Under the pieces are notes generated by a model, which was not told where the DNA came from, did not search any database, and saw nothing but the letters and a program-made list of their open reading frames with translations. A DNA stretch of 64,000 nt from the NCBI RefSeq assembly GCF_014266025.1, contig NZ_JACMYC010000003.1, positions 310,001 through 374,000 of the forward strand, given 5' to 3'. Each line of letters opens with the position of its first letter. The stretch's first letter is position 1. The translations under genes and the position numbers were made by a program. The DNA comes from Nocardioides deserti. GTDB lineage: Bacteria; Actinomycetota; Actinomycetes; Propionibacteriales; Nocardioidaceae. This document shows positions 17,058 to 26,157 of this stretch, one piece after another.

Positions 17058-17690
17058 ATGCCGAGCACCGAGCGCAGCGGCCGGCCCCGCGACCCCGAGG
17101 TCGACCGGCGGGTCGAGGCTGCCGCCCTCGCCGTCTTCGCCCGCCAGGGCTGGGCCGGCTTCAGCATCGAGGCGGTCGCTCGGGAGGCCGGCGTCGGCAA
17201 GGCCTCGGTCTACCTGCGCTGGCGCAGCAAGGAGGAGCTGCTCACCGATGCGGTCGCGCACGCCTTCGCCCCCATCGCCGAGATCGACACCGGCCGGGTC
17301 CGCGACGACTTGCTGGCGCTGGCAGAGCTGCTCCTCGACCTCTACGAAGGCAGGCACGGCCTGGCCGCCCGCCGGATGACCGTCGAGTCGGAGGTGACGC
17401 CCGGCATCGCCGAGCGCTGGCGCGACGTCCGCGCCGCCCAGGTCGCGGCCGCCCGCCGGATCGTCCGCCGCGCCGTCGAGCGGGGCGAGCTTCCCGCGGA
17501 CGCCCCGGTCACCCTCGTCATCGACACCCTCTGCGGCGCCGCGATGCTCCGGCCCGTCGCCGTCCCCGAGCGGCTCCGCGGCCGCGCCGCCGCCGCCCGC
17601 TCCCGCTACGCCCACGACCTCGTCGACTTCGTCCTGGCCGCCGCCCGTGCGGCCAGCAGCTCCGCCACCCGACAGGAGAGCCCCGCATGA
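17058..17690 (+). CDS. TetR-family transcriptional regulator
   Basis: A 210-residue repressor with an N-terminal helix-turn-helix: FSIEAVAREAGVGKASVYLR, followed by WRSKEELLTDAV, the classic TetR pattern. The C-terminal two thirds are helical and should form the ligand and dimer domain. It is divergent from the fused acyl-CoA dehydrogenase (61 bp between the starts) and overlaps the next gene by ATGA, so it probably controls both flanking catabolic genes, with an acyl-CoA as a likely ligand (inference). The ATG at 17058 has AGGAGG at 17047-17052; an earlier in-frame start lacks a ribosome site. Confidence 0.9.
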   Translation: MPSTERSGRPRDPEVDRRVEAAALAVFARQGWAGFSIEAVAREAGVGKASVYLRWRSKEELLTDAVAHAFAPIAEIDTGRVRDDLLALAELLLDLYEGRHGLAARRMTVESEVTPGIAERWRDVRAAQVAAARRIVRRAVERGELPADAPVTLVIDTLCGAAMLRPVAVPERLRGRAAAARSRYAHDLVDFVLAAARAASSSATRQESPA

Positions 17691-19624
17691 CCTACGAGCA
17701 CCTCTTCACCCCGTTCCGCCTCGGCCCGCTCGAGGTCAAGAACCGCGTGGTCCTGCCGCCGCACGGCCACGTGGTCTCAACCCTCTGGGGCAGCGACGAG
17801 GAGGCGGAGCGGCACATCGGCTACTGGGCCGCCCGGACCAGCGCCGGCTGGGTCGACGGCGTCTCGGCGCACGTCCGCAACATCATCCCGCCGGGCTTCG
17901 AGCCGACCGGGGTCGGCGCCCAGGTGCACGGCCACTTCCGGCAGCCCTGGTTCGTCGACCGGGTGGGCCGGCTGTCCGAGGCCCTGCACGCCGACGGCAC
18001 CGTGATGACGGTCCAGATGATCCTCCAGGGCGGCATGCCGCAGGGCGCCTCGCCCGTGGTCAGCGGCCCGGTGATCAACCTCGTGCCGCACCCCCTGACC
18101 CGCGACGAGATCGACTGGTTCGTCGCGGAGTACCGGCACGGCGCCGAGCAGGTCCGCGCCGCCGGCGCTGACGGGGTGGAGATCCACCTCAACCACGACG
18201 ACATGCTGGAGTACTTCCTCTCCCCGCTCACCAACCAGCGCACCGACGAGTACGGCGGCTCCCTGGAAAACCGGCTTCGTTTCCCGCTGCGGGTGCTCCG
18301 CGCGGTCCGCGAGGCGGTCGGCCCCGGCAAGGTGGTCGGCGTACGCCTCAACCTGCGCGAGGAGGAGCCCGGCGGGTACGACGTCGCCGGCGGCGTCGAG
18401 ATCGCCCGCGCGCTCGAGGCCAGCGGCGTGGTCGACTACCTCAGCTGCGCGATCGGCAGCCCGTGGGGCAACCCCAGCTACATCCAGTCCCACCACCACA
18501 AAGCCTTGGACTTCGCCCACCTCGCCGGCGAGGTGAAGAAGGCCGTCTCGCTGCCGGTCGTCTACACCGGCCGGGTGACCTCGCCCGAGGTCGCCGAGCA
18601 GGTGCTGGCCGCCGGCCACGCCGACCTGGTCGGGATGGCCCGCGCCCACCTCGCCGACGGCGAGCTGCTGCGCAAGGCCCGGGAGGGCCGCGAGGACGAG
18701 ATCCGCCCCTGCGTCGGCGGCAACGAGTGCATCAGCCGACTGCTGATGGAGAAGCTCACCTTCTCCTGCGCGGTCAACCCGACCGCGGGCCGCGAGACTC
18801 AGCTGCCCGACCCCGTCACCCGGCGACGTCGCGTCCTCGTCGTCGGCGGCGGGCCCGCCGGCCTGGAGACCGCCGCCCTGGCCGCCGAGCGCGGCCACGA
18901 GGTCGAGCTCTGGGAGGCCCAGGAGCACCTCGGCGGCCAGCTCGCCGTCGCCACCCGTGCGCCGAAGTACGACGACTACGCCGCCTACCTGGCCTACCAG
19001 GAGCGGCGGCTGGACCGGGTCGGGGTGAAGGTCGAGCGCGGCCGGCGCGGCACCGCCGAGGCGGTCCGCGAGCACGGGGCCGACACCGTCGTCGTCGCCA
19101 CCGGCGCCACCCCACGCTCCCCGGGGATCCCCGGCGGAGAGCTGCCGCACGTGCACCAGGGCGTCGACGTCCTCCTCGGGGGCCCGGAGCTCGGCGAGCA
19201 TGTCCTCGTCGTCGCCCACGACGACCACCTGGCCCCTCTGGCTGTCGCCGACTTCCTCGGCGAGCGCGGCCACCGGGTCACCCTGGTCCACGGCACGTCG
19301 ACCCCCGCCCCCCTGGTCAGCCGCTACCTGCTCGGCTCGGCGCTGGGCCGCCTCGACGACCACGGGGTCGAGCTGCGCGCCAACGAACAGGTCAGCCGGA
19401 TCGAGGAAGGCCGGGTCGACGTCCGGCACGTCTACTCCCACAAGGTGCGCACCCTCGAGGGGATCGACTCCGTCGTCCTCTCCTGCTCCGGCACCCCCGT
19501 GGCCGACCTGCACGACGAGCTCCTCACCGCCGGCGTGGAGTCCCACGTCCTCGGCGACGCCTACGCCCCCCGCCGCCTCGTCTGGGCGACCCGCCAGGCC
19601 TACGAGCTCGTCGGCACCTGGTGA
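17687..19624 (+). CDS. 2,4-dienoyl-CoA-reductase-like / old-yellow-enzyme fusion flavoprotein lacking one cluster cysteine
   Basis: A 645-residue enzyme of the trimethylamine dehydrogenase / 2,4-dienoyl-CoA reductase family. Residues 1-340 form the FMN TIM barrel (LFTPFRLGPLEVKNRVVLPP, then EIHLNHDDMLEYFLSPLTN), and from about 380 come FAD and NAD(P) domains (VLVVGGGPAGLETA). The linking 4Fe-4S loop normally reads C-x2-C-x2-C-x12-C; here it is C342, G345, C348 and C361 (CVGGNECISR), so the second ligand is glycine. The cluster may be a 3Fe type or missing. The likely job is reducing an unsaturated acyl-CoA or cyclic enone. Translation is coupled to the TetR gene by ATGA. Confidence 0.9.
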   Translation: MTYEHLFTPFRLGPLEVKNRVVLPPHGHVVSTLWGSDEEAERHIGYWAARTSAGWVDGVSAHVRNIIPPGFEPTGVGAQVHGHFRQPWFVDRVGRLSEALHADGTVMTVQMILQGGMPQGASPVVSGPVINLVPHPLTRDEIDWFVAEYRHGAEQVRAAGADGVEIHLNHDDMLEYFLSPLTNQRTDEYGGSLENRLRFPLRVLRAVREAVGPGKVVGVRLNLREEEPGGYDVAGGVEIARALEASGVVDYLSCAIGSPWGNPSYIQSHHHKALDFAHLAGEVKKAVSLPVVYTGRVTSPEVAEQVLAAGHADLVGMARAHLADGELLRKAREGREDEIRPCVGGNECISRLLMEKLTFSCAVNPTAGRETQLPDPVTRRRRVLVVGGGPAGLETAALAAERGHEVELWEAQEHLGGQLAVATRAPKYDDYAAYLAYQERRLDRVGVKVERGRRGTAEAVREHGADTVVVATGATPRSPGIPGGELPHVHQGVDVLLGGPELGEHVLVVAHDDHLAPLAVADFLGERGHRVTLVHGTSTPAPLVSRYLLGSALGRLDDHGVELRANEQVSRIEEGRVDVRHVYSHKVRTLEGIDSVVLSCSGTPVADLHDELLTAGVESHVLGDAYAPRRLVWATRQAYELVGTW

Positions 19625-19785
19625 GCACCTTCGTGCAGCCAGGGGTCACCAATTGGCTCCACGGCTGCACGAACCCCTCCGGTAGCGATCGACGGCCCCT
19701 GCGACCGCAATCACGCACCTGCGCCACACCGGCACGCCAAACGCCGTCCCCACCACCACGAAGGCGCACCCGCGACACACGCGCG

Positions 19786-19817
19786 AGGACCCCCGGGCCG
19801 GGTAGGCCGCGGGTCCT
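19786..19817. terminator. Candidate two-way terminator hairpin
   Basis: AGGACCC (19786-19792) pairs with GGGTCCT (19811-19817); inside it a second stem GGCC/GGCC closes a GGGTA loop. It lies between the convergent dienoyl-reductase and LLM genes. There is no T-run. The rest of the 210-bp gap (19625-19834) shows nothing gene-like. Confidence 0.45.
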
Positions 19818-19834
19818 GGCGCGTCAGGGCGCCC

Positions 19835-20848
19835 TCACTGGAAGTGGGGGAGCACCTCGTTCTTGAACTGCTCGAGGGTGGCGAGCATGCGGTCGGTCTC
19901 GAGGGTGTACCACTGCATCCGCAGGATCACCTTGGTGATGCCGATCTCCTCCAGCTCCTTGAGCGCGGTGACCGCGGTCGCGGGGTCGGTGAAAAGGTAG
20001 GACTTGTCGGCGACGTCCTCGAGACCGTCCTTGCCCTTGAGGTGGCGGTAGCTGTCGGTCTTGTCGGGGGCCTCGAACGCCGAGTACGCCGCCGTGTTGG
20101 CGCCGCGGGCGGTCAGGCCGACCTCGCGTGCCTTCTCGGCATCAGGGTCGAGCACCAGCTCGCGGCGGACGACGACTTCCTGGGCGCGGCCGCGGCCGAG
20201 CCGCTCCCGCTCCTCCTGGTAGAAGGCGAGGATCGTGCGCAGCTTCTCGGGCTCGGCGTGCGGGGGCACGATCCAGGCGTCGCCGAGCTTGGCGGCGCGG
20301 CGGGCGCCGGCCTTGTGCACGCCCGCGCCGACCCAGATCGGGGGGCCGCCGGCCCGGACCGGTGGGATGCCGATGCTCTCGCCCTTGACGGTGAAGTGCT
20401 GGCCCTCGAAGTCGACCTCCTCGCCCGACCACAGGCGGCGGATCAGCTCGACGCCCTCCTCGTAGCGGGCGACCCGGTCGTCCATGGGGATGCCGAACGA
20501 GTCGTACTCGTTGCTGCGGTAGCCCATCCCGAAGCCAGCGACGGCGTGGCCGTTGCTGATCTGGTCGAGCGAGGCGAACTGCTCGGCCACGTCGACCGGG
20601 TGGTGCAGCGGCAGGATGAACATGTTGGTGCCGAGCTGCATGTCACCGGCGTGCTCGGCGAGCGCGGCCAGGATCGGTACGGGCTGGAAGGTCTGCATGT
20701 TGCCCAGGTAGTGGTTGAGCACCCAGACCGAGGAGATGCCAGAGGCGCTGGCGGCACGGACCTGCTCGCGCAGCTCTCCCATCCTCGACGCGGGCGAGAC
20801 CTCCGACGGGAAGTCGTTCTGCAGGGCGAGGCCGAACTTGAGGGCCAT
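19835..20848 (-). CDS. LLM-class (luciferase-like) flavin monooxygenase
   Basis: A 337-residue member of the bacterial luciferase superfamily (TIM barrel using FMNH2 or F420). It begins LKFGLALQNDFPSE and contains LGTNMFILPLHHPVDVAEQ, GFGMGYRSNEYDSFG and GGPPIWVGAGVHKAGARRAA, the typical substrate and phosphate-binding segments. Whether it oxygenates a ketone, aldehyde or thioester, or is an F420-dependent dehydrogenase, cannot be decided. It lies 57 bp after an enoyl-CoA hydratase gene and is the last gene of the run 24179-19835. ATG at 20846-20848 follows GGAGGAACC, a strong ribosome site. Confidence 0.9.
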   Translation of the reverse strand: MALKFGLALQNDFPSEVSPASRMGELREQVRAASASGISSVWVLNHYLGNMQTFQPVPILAALAEHAGDMQLGTNMFILPLHHPVDVAEQFASLDQISNGHAVAGFGMGYRSNEYDSFGIPMDDRVARYEEGVELIRRLWSGEEVDFEGQHFTVKGESIGIPPVRAGGPPIWVGAGVHKAGARRAAKLGDAWIVPPHAEPEKLRTILAFYQEERERLGRGRAQEVVVRRELVLDPDAEKAREVGLTARGANTAAYSAFEAPDKTDSYRHLKGKDGLEDVADKSYLFTDPATAVTALKELEEIGITKVILRMQWYTLETDRMLATLEQFKNEVLPHFQ

Positions 20849-20905
20849 GGTTCCTCCGGGGGTGGCGGTACGGCGGGGGCGCGGACCCGGCGGGCCCGCG
20901 CGTGG

Positions 20906-21835
20906 TCAGCTGCGGAAGGGGCCGTCGCGCCAGGCGAGCGCCTCGCGCAGGCCCTGGGAGCCCGAGATCTTCCCGAACTCCACGCTGGCGGGGGTGACGT
21001 GGAAGAGGGCGTCGAACTCGGCGCCCTCCAGGGCGCCGAGGCGCATCCCCATGATCTCGCCCCATCGGTTGATCACGCTCTTGTGCAGGGTGAGCGCGTC
21101 GAGCGGCACCTGGGCCATCCGCCGGCACAGTGCCATCGTGGCGTCGTCCAGGTGGTCGGCGGGAAAGACCTTGTTGACGATGCCCAGCCGCTCGGCCTCG
21201 ACGCCGTCGACGGTGTCGCCGGTGAAGAAGAACTCCTTGGCGCGGGCCAGTCCGATCTTCTGCGGCAGCAGCCCCAGGGTCGGTGGGATGCCGAGGCCGC
21301 GACCGGCGGGGTGGCCGAACTTCGCGTCCTCGGCGGCGTAGACGACGTCGGTGACGCCGATCAGGTCGAGACCGCCGGCGAGGCAGTAGCCGTGCACCTG
21401 GGAGACGATCGGCTTGCGGTAGCTCATCATCGCCAGCCACCGCTCGATGCCTTCCCGGATCCGCTCGCGGTCCAGGACCACGGAGGACTCACCGAGCTCC
21501 ACCATCGACCGGGTGCCGGGGGCGGGCGGCTCGGCCTGCTCGCCGGTCCCGGGGGCCATCTTGTAGATCGACGAGCCGCTGTCCATGTCGTAGCCGGAGC
21601 AGAAACCGCGGCCGGCGCCGCGGATCCGGATCACCCGCACCGCGTCGCCGGGCTTGAGGTCGGCGAGTGCCGCCTCGAGGTCGGCGCGCAGCTGCGGGCT
21701 GAGCGCGTTGATCCGGTCGGGACGGTTGAGCGTGATGGTGGCGACCGCGCCGTCGACGTCGACCTCGACGGTCTCGTACGCCGTCCCGGCGTCGCCGCCG
21801 TTCGCGTCCCGGGGCGCGCCCTGGGTGGTGGTCAT
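20906..21835 (-). CDS. Enoyl-CoA hydratase/isomerase family protein
   Basis: A 309-residue crotonase-fold enzyme. The oxyanion-hole segments are GRGFCSGYDMDSG and VHGYCLAGGLDLIGVTD; FGHPAGRGLGIPPTLGLLP follows. It is somewhat longer than the usual 260 residues, with about 20 extra residues before the fold and an insertion after the first oxyanion segment. The family hydrates enoyl-CoAs but also includes isomerases and hydrolases. It is 15 bp from the upstream acyl-CoA dehydrogenase and 57 bp from the LLM gene, so dehydrogenation followed by hydration is a reasonable reading. ATG at 21833-21835 follows GAGGAGGAG. Confidence 0.9.
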   Translation of the reverse strand: MTTTQGAPRDANGGDAGTAYETVEVDVDGAVATITLNRPDRINALSPQLRADLEAALADLKPGDAVRVIRIRGAGRGFCSGYDMDSGSSIYKMAPGTGEQAEPPAPGTRSMVELGESSVVLDRERIREGIERWLAMMSYRKPIVSQVHGYCLAGGLDLIGVTDVVYAAEDAKFGHPAGRGLGIPPTLGLLPQKIGLARAKEFFFTGDTVDGVEAERLGIVNKVFPADHLDDATMALCRRMAQVPLDALTLHKSVINRWGEIMGMRLGALEGAEFDALFHVTPASVEFGKISGSQGLREALAWRDGPFRS

Positions 21836-21850
21836 GGGTTGTTCTCCTCC

Positions 21851-22975
21851 TCAGGCGGTCTGCTCGGCGAGCCGGCGGCCGATGTGCCGCAGCTGCTGGT
21901 TGCCCGCGCCGAGGGTGAACTCGACCCACTTGGCCATCCGGTAGCAGCGGTGCAGCTCGTAGTCGAGGTCGATGCCCATCCCGCCGTGCACGTGCTGGGC
22001 AGTGTGCACGACCCGGTGCCCGGCGTCGCCGGCCCAGAACTTCGCCACCTGGACGGCGTCCTGGGCGTCGAGGTCGGCGTCGAGTCGCCAGGCGGCCTGG
22101 AGCGAGGTGAGTCGCATGGCCTCGACGTCGATGTAGGCGTCGGCGAGCCGCTGGCGCACGGCCTGGAAGGTGGCGAGCGGCTGGCCGAACTGATCCCGCC
22201 CCGACGTGTACGACGCCGCGAGACGCAGCGCGCGTCCGGCCACCCCTGCGGCGATCGAGGCGAGGCCCGCGGAGGCGTGCAGGACGACGTCCTCCAGCGG
22301 CGAGTCGCTGCCGGCCGTACCGAGCACGTCGTCGGCGCCGACGGCGACCGTCTCGAGCGTCATCCGACTGGTGGGCCGCCCGGCGACCGTCTCCTGGGTC
22401 TCGAGGCTGACCCCGGAGCCGGTCGGGTCGACGAGCAGGAGCACGGTGCCGGGTCCCTCGGCGACGCGGGCCGCGACGAGCACCCGGGTCGCCTCGGGGG
22501 CGAGCGTGACCTGGGTCTTGGTGCCGCTGACCTCCCAGCCGTCCCCGGTCGCACGGGCGGTCGTTTCAGGGCGCAGCGGGTCGGCCGAGCCCGGCTCGAG
22601 CAGCGCGGCGGTGAGGTGCGTGCGCCCGGCGACCAGGTCGGGAAGCAGGCGCTGCTGCTGCTCGGGGCTGCCGTGCCGGACCAGGGGCAGGGCGCCGAGC
22701 ACGACGTCCTCCCACAGCGGCACCTGCGCGACGGTGGCGCCGACGGCGAGGAGCACGTGGTGCAGGTCGAGGTAGCCGAGCCCGGCGCCGCCGAGCTCCT
22801 CGGGCACGACCGCGCCGACGACGCCGGCATCGACCAACCGGGCGTGCGTGTCGAGGTCCCACCACCGCCCCTCGCGGGCGAGCGCACCCAGGCGGTCGGG
22901 GGTCGACCGGTCCTCAAGGATCTCGGTGGCCAGGTCGCGCAGCGCCTCGGTGACGGGGCTGAGGGTGAAGTCCAT
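21851..22975 (-). CDS. Acyl-CoA dehydrogenase, divergent partner subunit (FadE beta type)
   Basis: A 374-residue acyl-CoA dehydrogenase-fold protein. Its conserved parts are weaker than in its neighbour: VVPEELGGAGLGYLDLHHVL early, then RAPxT-free central strands, and AQHVHGGMGIDLDYELHRCYR near the end. Steroid-type FadE enzymes of Actinobacteria work as alpha2beta2 complexes made by adjacent genes, one subunit being divergent like this one. The canonical partner is 25 bp upstream (23001-24179), so a heterotetramer is likely (inference). ATG at 22973-22975 after AGAAGGAGAGAGAGCG. Expected to introduce a double bond into a branched or cyclic acyl-CoA. Confidence 0.88.
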   Translation of the reverse strand: MDFTLSPVTEALRDLATEILEDRSTPDRLGALAREGRWWDLDTHARLVDAGVVGAVVPEELGGAGLGYLDLHHVLLAVGATVAQVPLWEDVVLGALPLVRHGSPEQQQRLLPDLVAGRTHLTAALLEPGSADPLRPETTARATGDGWEVSGTKTQVTLAPEATRVLVAARVAEGPGTVLLLVDPTGSGVSLETQETVAGRPTSRMTLETVAVGADDVLGTAGSDSPLEDVVLHASAGLASIAAGVAGRALRLAASYTSGRDQFGQPLATFQAVRQRLADAYIDVEAMRLTSLQAAWRLDADLDAQDAVQVAKFWAGDAGHRVVHTAQHVHGGMGIDLDYELHRCYRMAKWVEFTLGAGNQQLRHIGRRLAEQTA

Positions 22976-23000
22976 CGCTCTCTCTCCTTCTGGTCCGCGC

Positions 23001-24179
23001 TCAGCGCCGCTGCTTGGGCAGGGACAGGCCGGTGCGCGCGATGATCTCCCGCTGCACCTCGTTGGTGCCGCCGCCGAACGTCATCAGGACGGCCCAGCGC
23101 ATCGCCGACTCCAGCGACTCGCGCAGCTCGGCGCCCGGAGAGCCGTTGACCAACAGCGCGTCGGACTCCATGACCTCCATGAGCAGCCGGAAGGCCTCGA
23201 CGTAGAACTCGGTGCCGAAGACCTTGACCGCGCTGGCGTCGGCCGGCCGCACGTCGTGGCCGTCGGTCTCCCAAGCGACTTTCCAGTTCATCAGCTGGAG
23301 GTACTCGAGCTTGGCGTGGACGCGGGCGAGGTTGAGCTGCACCCACTCCTCGTCGAGGAGGCGCCGCCCCTCAGCGGTCTTGACCCCGGCGGCCCACTCG
23401 CGGACGGCCTCGAGCTTGCGGGAGACGGCACCGACGGGCGAGATCGCGACCCGCTCGGCGTTGAGCTGGGAGGTCATCAGGCGCCAGCCCTCGTTCTCCT
23501 CCCCCACTCGGTTGGTCACGGGGACGCGGACGTCCTGGTAGTAGCCGGCGCTCGTGAAGCCGCCGCGCAGGGTGTGGATCGGGGTCCAGCTGAAGCCCGG
23601 GCTGTCGGTCGGCACGATGATGATCGAGATGCCGGCGTGCTTGGAGGCCTCAGGGTCGGTGCGCGTGGCGAGCCAGACGTAGTCGGCGTGGTGGATCAGG
23701 CTGGTCCACATCTTCTGACCGTTGATCACGTACTCGTCGCCGTCCCGCACGGCGCGGGTCTTGAGCGAGGCGAGGTCGCTGCCGGCGCCGGGCTCGGAGT
23801 AGCCGACGGAGAAGTGGATCTCCCCGGCGGCGATCCTCGGCAGGTAGGAGGCGCGCTGCTCGTCGCTGCCGAAGGCCATCAGGGTGGGCCCCACGGTGTT
23901 GAGCGTCAGCCACGGCATCGGGACGCCGAGGTGCTGGGTCTCCTCGAAGAAGATGTAGCTCTCCACCTGCGACAGCCCACGGCCGCCGTACTCCTCGGGC
24001 CACGAGACCGTAAGCCAGCCGTCCTGCCCGAGCCGCTGGATCACGTCGCGGTACGCCGAGTCCTGGGCGTCCTCGTAGTTGTCGAAGGCGGCCCGCACCT
24101 CGGGGGTGATGAACGCACGGAAGTAGTCCCGGATCTCGCGTCGGAACTCCTCCTGCGCGGGCGTGTACGAGATGTGCAC
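23001..24179 (-). CDS. Acyl-CoA dehydrogenase, canonical subunit (FadE alpha type)
   Basis: A 392-residue acyl-CoA dehydrogenase. It shows WPEEYGGRGLSQVE, VGYSEPGAGSDLASLKTRA (substrate and flavin loop), YVINGQKMWTSL and the C-terminal FGGGTNEVQREIIARTGL. The FGGGTNE ending is typical of the steroid-pathway FadE group rather than straight-chain enzymes. It starts at a GTG (24177-24179) with GGAGG seven bases before it. It leads a run of two dehydrogenases, a hydratase and an LLM enzyme, driven by the promoter region at 24208-24242. Confidence 0.92.
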   Translation of the reverse strand: MHISYTPAQEEFRREIRDYFRAFITPEVRAAFDNYEDAQDSAYRDVIQRLGQDGWLTVSWPEEYGGRGLSQVESYIFFEETQHLGVPMPWLTLNTVGPTLMAFGSDEQRASYLPRIAAGEIHFSVGYSEPGAGSDLASLKTRAVRDGDEYVINGQKMWTSLIHHADYVWLATRTDPEASKHAGISIIIVPTDSPGFSWTPIHTLRGGFTSAGYYQDVRVPVTNRVGEENEGWRLMTSQLNAERVAISPVGAVSRKLEAVREWAAGVKTAEGRRLLDEEWVQLNLARVHAKLEYLQLMNWKVAWETDGHDVRPADASAVKVFGTEFYVEAFRLLMEVMESDALLVNGSPGAELRESLESAMRWAVLMTFGGGTNEVQREIIARTGLSLPKQRR

Positions 24180-24207
24180 CTCAGGTCCTCCCTGCCGGAG
24201 TCAATTC

Positions 24208-24242
24208 ATGCTTATCATTATCCAACTTGGATCCGAGGTCAA
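24208..24242 (-). promoter_or_regulatory. Promoter region with an operator-like inverted repeat before the acyl-CoA dehydrogenase operon
   Basis: On the minus strand a -35-like TTGACC (24237-24242) overlaps the stop of the upstream LLM gene. Downstream of it is a perfect inverted repeat, ATCCAA-C-TTGGAT (24220-24232), and then AT-rich GATAATGATAAG containing several possible -10 hexamers at 16-18 base spacing. The repeat would sit in the promoter spacer, as expected for a repressor site. ATGCTTATCAT (24208-24218) recurs at 40747-40757. Confidence 0.5.
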
Positions 24243-25285
24243 TGGACAGCCGGCATCACGTCGTGGGCGAAGACCCGCATCGCCTCCCGCTGCACGCCGG
24301 GATCCATCCCCGGCCAGTACAGGCGCGGGATGAAGTGGAAGTCCAACCCCTGCGCTGCGTCGGCGTACGCGGAGACCCCGGCCGCGACCTCCTCAGGTGT
24401 CCCTACCAGGGCGCCCTGGCGCAGCCGGGCGCGGACCTGGGCGGTCGGCTCGGGTGGAGCCCCGGGGCCGGCGGCGCGGCCACCGAACGGCTCTGCCATG
24501 TCCTTGTACTTCCACTCGGAGTAGTGGAGGTGGCGCTCCACCACGTCCCAGGCGCCGTCGCCGGGCCAGGCCAGCACCGGGCAGTGCACACCGACGCTGA
24601 CCTCGGACAGGTCGCGCCCCTGCGCCTTCACCTCGTCGACGAACGTCGACACCTGGGCGGCCATCTCCTCGGGACCGACGCGCGCGGCGAGCAGGCCGTC
24701 GGCGGCGCGGGCAGTGCGCCGGATGCCGGCCCTGGTGCGCGCGCCTATCCAGATGGGCGGTCCCCCTGGCCGGAACGGCTTCGGGTGGACGGAGACGGGC
24801 GCGGCGTCCGGGCCTCCCTGGACGGTGCCGCCACCCCAGGCGCCGCGGAGCACCGCGAGGGTGTGGTCCATGGCAGCACCCAGGCCCTCCTTGCTCCGGC
24901 CGAGCCCGGCGAACTCCTCGTCGCGGTAGCCGGCGCCGATCCCGAGCAGCAGCCGCCCGCGGGAGAGCAGGTCCACCGTCGCGGCGTCCTCGGCGAGCCG
25001 CACCGGGTCGTGCAGCGGCGCGACCAGGATCCCGGTGGCGACCGTGAGCGTGGTGGTGCGTGCGGCGATCGCCGCGGCGACCGGGAGCAGGCTGGGCATG
25101 TAGCCGTCGTCGACGAAGTGGTGCTCCGAGAGCCAGGCGGAGTCGAACCCGAGCTCCTCGGCGAGGACGCACAGGTCGAGGACGTCGGCGTAGAGGTCGG
25201 CGTCGGTGCGTGGGTCGCGGGGGTCGTGCTGGGCGGTCACCATCCCGAAGCCGAAGGAGATCTCCCGGTCGCGCTGCGTGCTCAT
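24239..25285 (-). CDS. LLM-class flavin monooxygenase, second
   Basis: A 348-residue luciferase-like enzyme. Recognisable parts are FDSAWLSEHHFVDDGYMPS, TGILVAPLHDPVRLAEDAA, LGIGAGYRDEEFAGLG and GGPPIWIGARTRAGIRRTAR. The start at 25283-25285 overlaps the hydratase stop by ATGA; a longer reading upstream is an arginine-rich shadow. It is the last gene of a four-gene set in which every junction is a 4-base overlap: acyl-CoA synthetase, racemase, hydratase, LLM. Such enzymes insert oxygen next to carbonyls or degrade long-chain or cyclic substrates. It is not obviously a close copy of the LLM at 19835-20848. Confidence 0.9.
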   Translation of the reverse strand: MSTQRDREISFGFGMVTAQHDPRDPRTDADLYADVLDLCVLAEELGFDSAWLSEHHFVDDGYMPSLLPVAAAIAARTTTLTVATGILVAPLHDPVRLAEDAATVDLLSRGRLLLGIGAGYRDEEFAGLGRSKEGLGAAMDHTLAVLRGAWGGGTVQGGPDAAPVSVHPKPFRPGGPPIWIGARTRAGIRRTARAADGLLAARVGPEEMAAQVSTFVDEVKAQGRDLSEVSVGVHCPVLAWPGDGAWDVVERHLHYSEWKYKDMAEPFGGRAAGPGAPPEPTAQVRARLRQGALVGTPEEVAAGVSAYADAAQGLDFHFIPRLYWPGMDPGVQREAMRVFAHDVMPAVH

Positions 25286-26157
25286 GCTTCCTCCTCGGCG
25301 GGGACGGGGTCGGCCCACATCGGCGACCGACCCTCGGCGCGGGCGGCCGACGCCTCGGCGACGTCGGGGTGGTCCCACATCTCGTCGATCGCGGCCCAGG
25401 CGTCGGGCACCAGGTCCTCTACCTGGGCGCGGGTACGCCGCCGCAGCAGCGCCAGCGTGCGGCGGACGGCGGTGGGCGACTGCGCCGCGATCATGCGGGC
25501 CAGGTCGTGCGCGCGCTCGAGCAGCCGCTCGCCGGGCACGACCTCGCTGACCAACCCGACGGCCTGGGCCTGCCGGGCGTCCATCCGGTACGCCGCCCCG
25601 GCCAGCACCAGCGGCGCCACCGCGGCCGATCCGGCGCGCGCGGCGAGCTGAAGCGCGCACGGGCCGCTCGTCTGGCCGAGCGACACGTGCGGGTCGGAGA
25701 ACCACGCGTCCTCCGCAGCGAGCACCACGTCCGCATCGGCGACGAAGCGCAGCGCCCCGCCGAGGCAGAGGCCGTTGACCGCCACCAACACCGGCACCTC
25801 GAGCACCGGGCTCGGCAGGTAGTCGCCCGACGCGCGGCGCGCGTCGCGCGCGCCGTCGCCGGGGACACGGTCGGCCCGGGCGAGCTCTGTGAAGTCAGCG
25901 CCCGCCGAGAAGGCCCGGCCCTCCCCCGTCATGATCACGACCCGCACGGACGGGTCGGCGGCCAGCCCCGGCCAGAGCGAGGCCAGCTCGGCGCGCGTCC
26001 GTGAGTCCAGCGCGTTGAGCCGGTCGGCGCGCGCCAGGCGCACCTCGGCGACGCCCGCCGCGACCGAGACGCCGAGCGTCTCCCAGGGGCGTGCCCACTC
26101 GTGCAGCGACGGGCGCTCGCCTCTCGCGTCCTGCGCCGACGGCTCCTGGACGGTCAC
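25282..26157 (-). CDS. Enoyl-CoA hydratase/isomerase family protein
   Basis: A 291-residue crotonase-fold protein. Oxyanion segments [16 protein letters not shown] and [17 protein letters not shown] are clear, followed by [13 protein letters not shown]. The start is taken as the GTG at 26155-26157, which overlaps the racemase stop as GTGA; the two valine codons just before it are alternatives. The catalytic glutamates of true hydratases are not evident at the usual places (SLGQTSG instead of a Glu-containing loop), so it may be an isomerase or a hydrolase-like member. Coupled to the racemase upstream and the LLM enzyme downstream. Confidence 0.85.
   Translation of the reverse strand: MTVQEPSAQDARGERPSLHEWARPWETLGVSVAAGVAEVRLARADRLNALDSRTRAELASLWPGLAADPSVRVVIMTGEGRAFSAGADFTELARADRVPGDGARDARRASGDYLPSPVLEVPVLVAVNGLCLGGALRFVADADVVLAAEDAWFSDPHVSLGQTSGPCALQLAARAGSAAVAPLVLAGAAYRMDARQAQAVGLVSEVVPGERLLERAHDLARMIAAQSPTAVRRTLALLRRRTRAQVEDLVPDAWAAIDEMWDHPDVAEASAARAEGRSPMWADPVPAEEEA

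Noticed and set aside
19844..23044. 1066-codon plus-strand reading opposite the LLM, hydratase and acyl-CoA dehydrogenase genes
   Set aside because: It spans several genes with strong family motifs on the other strand; its own residues show none.
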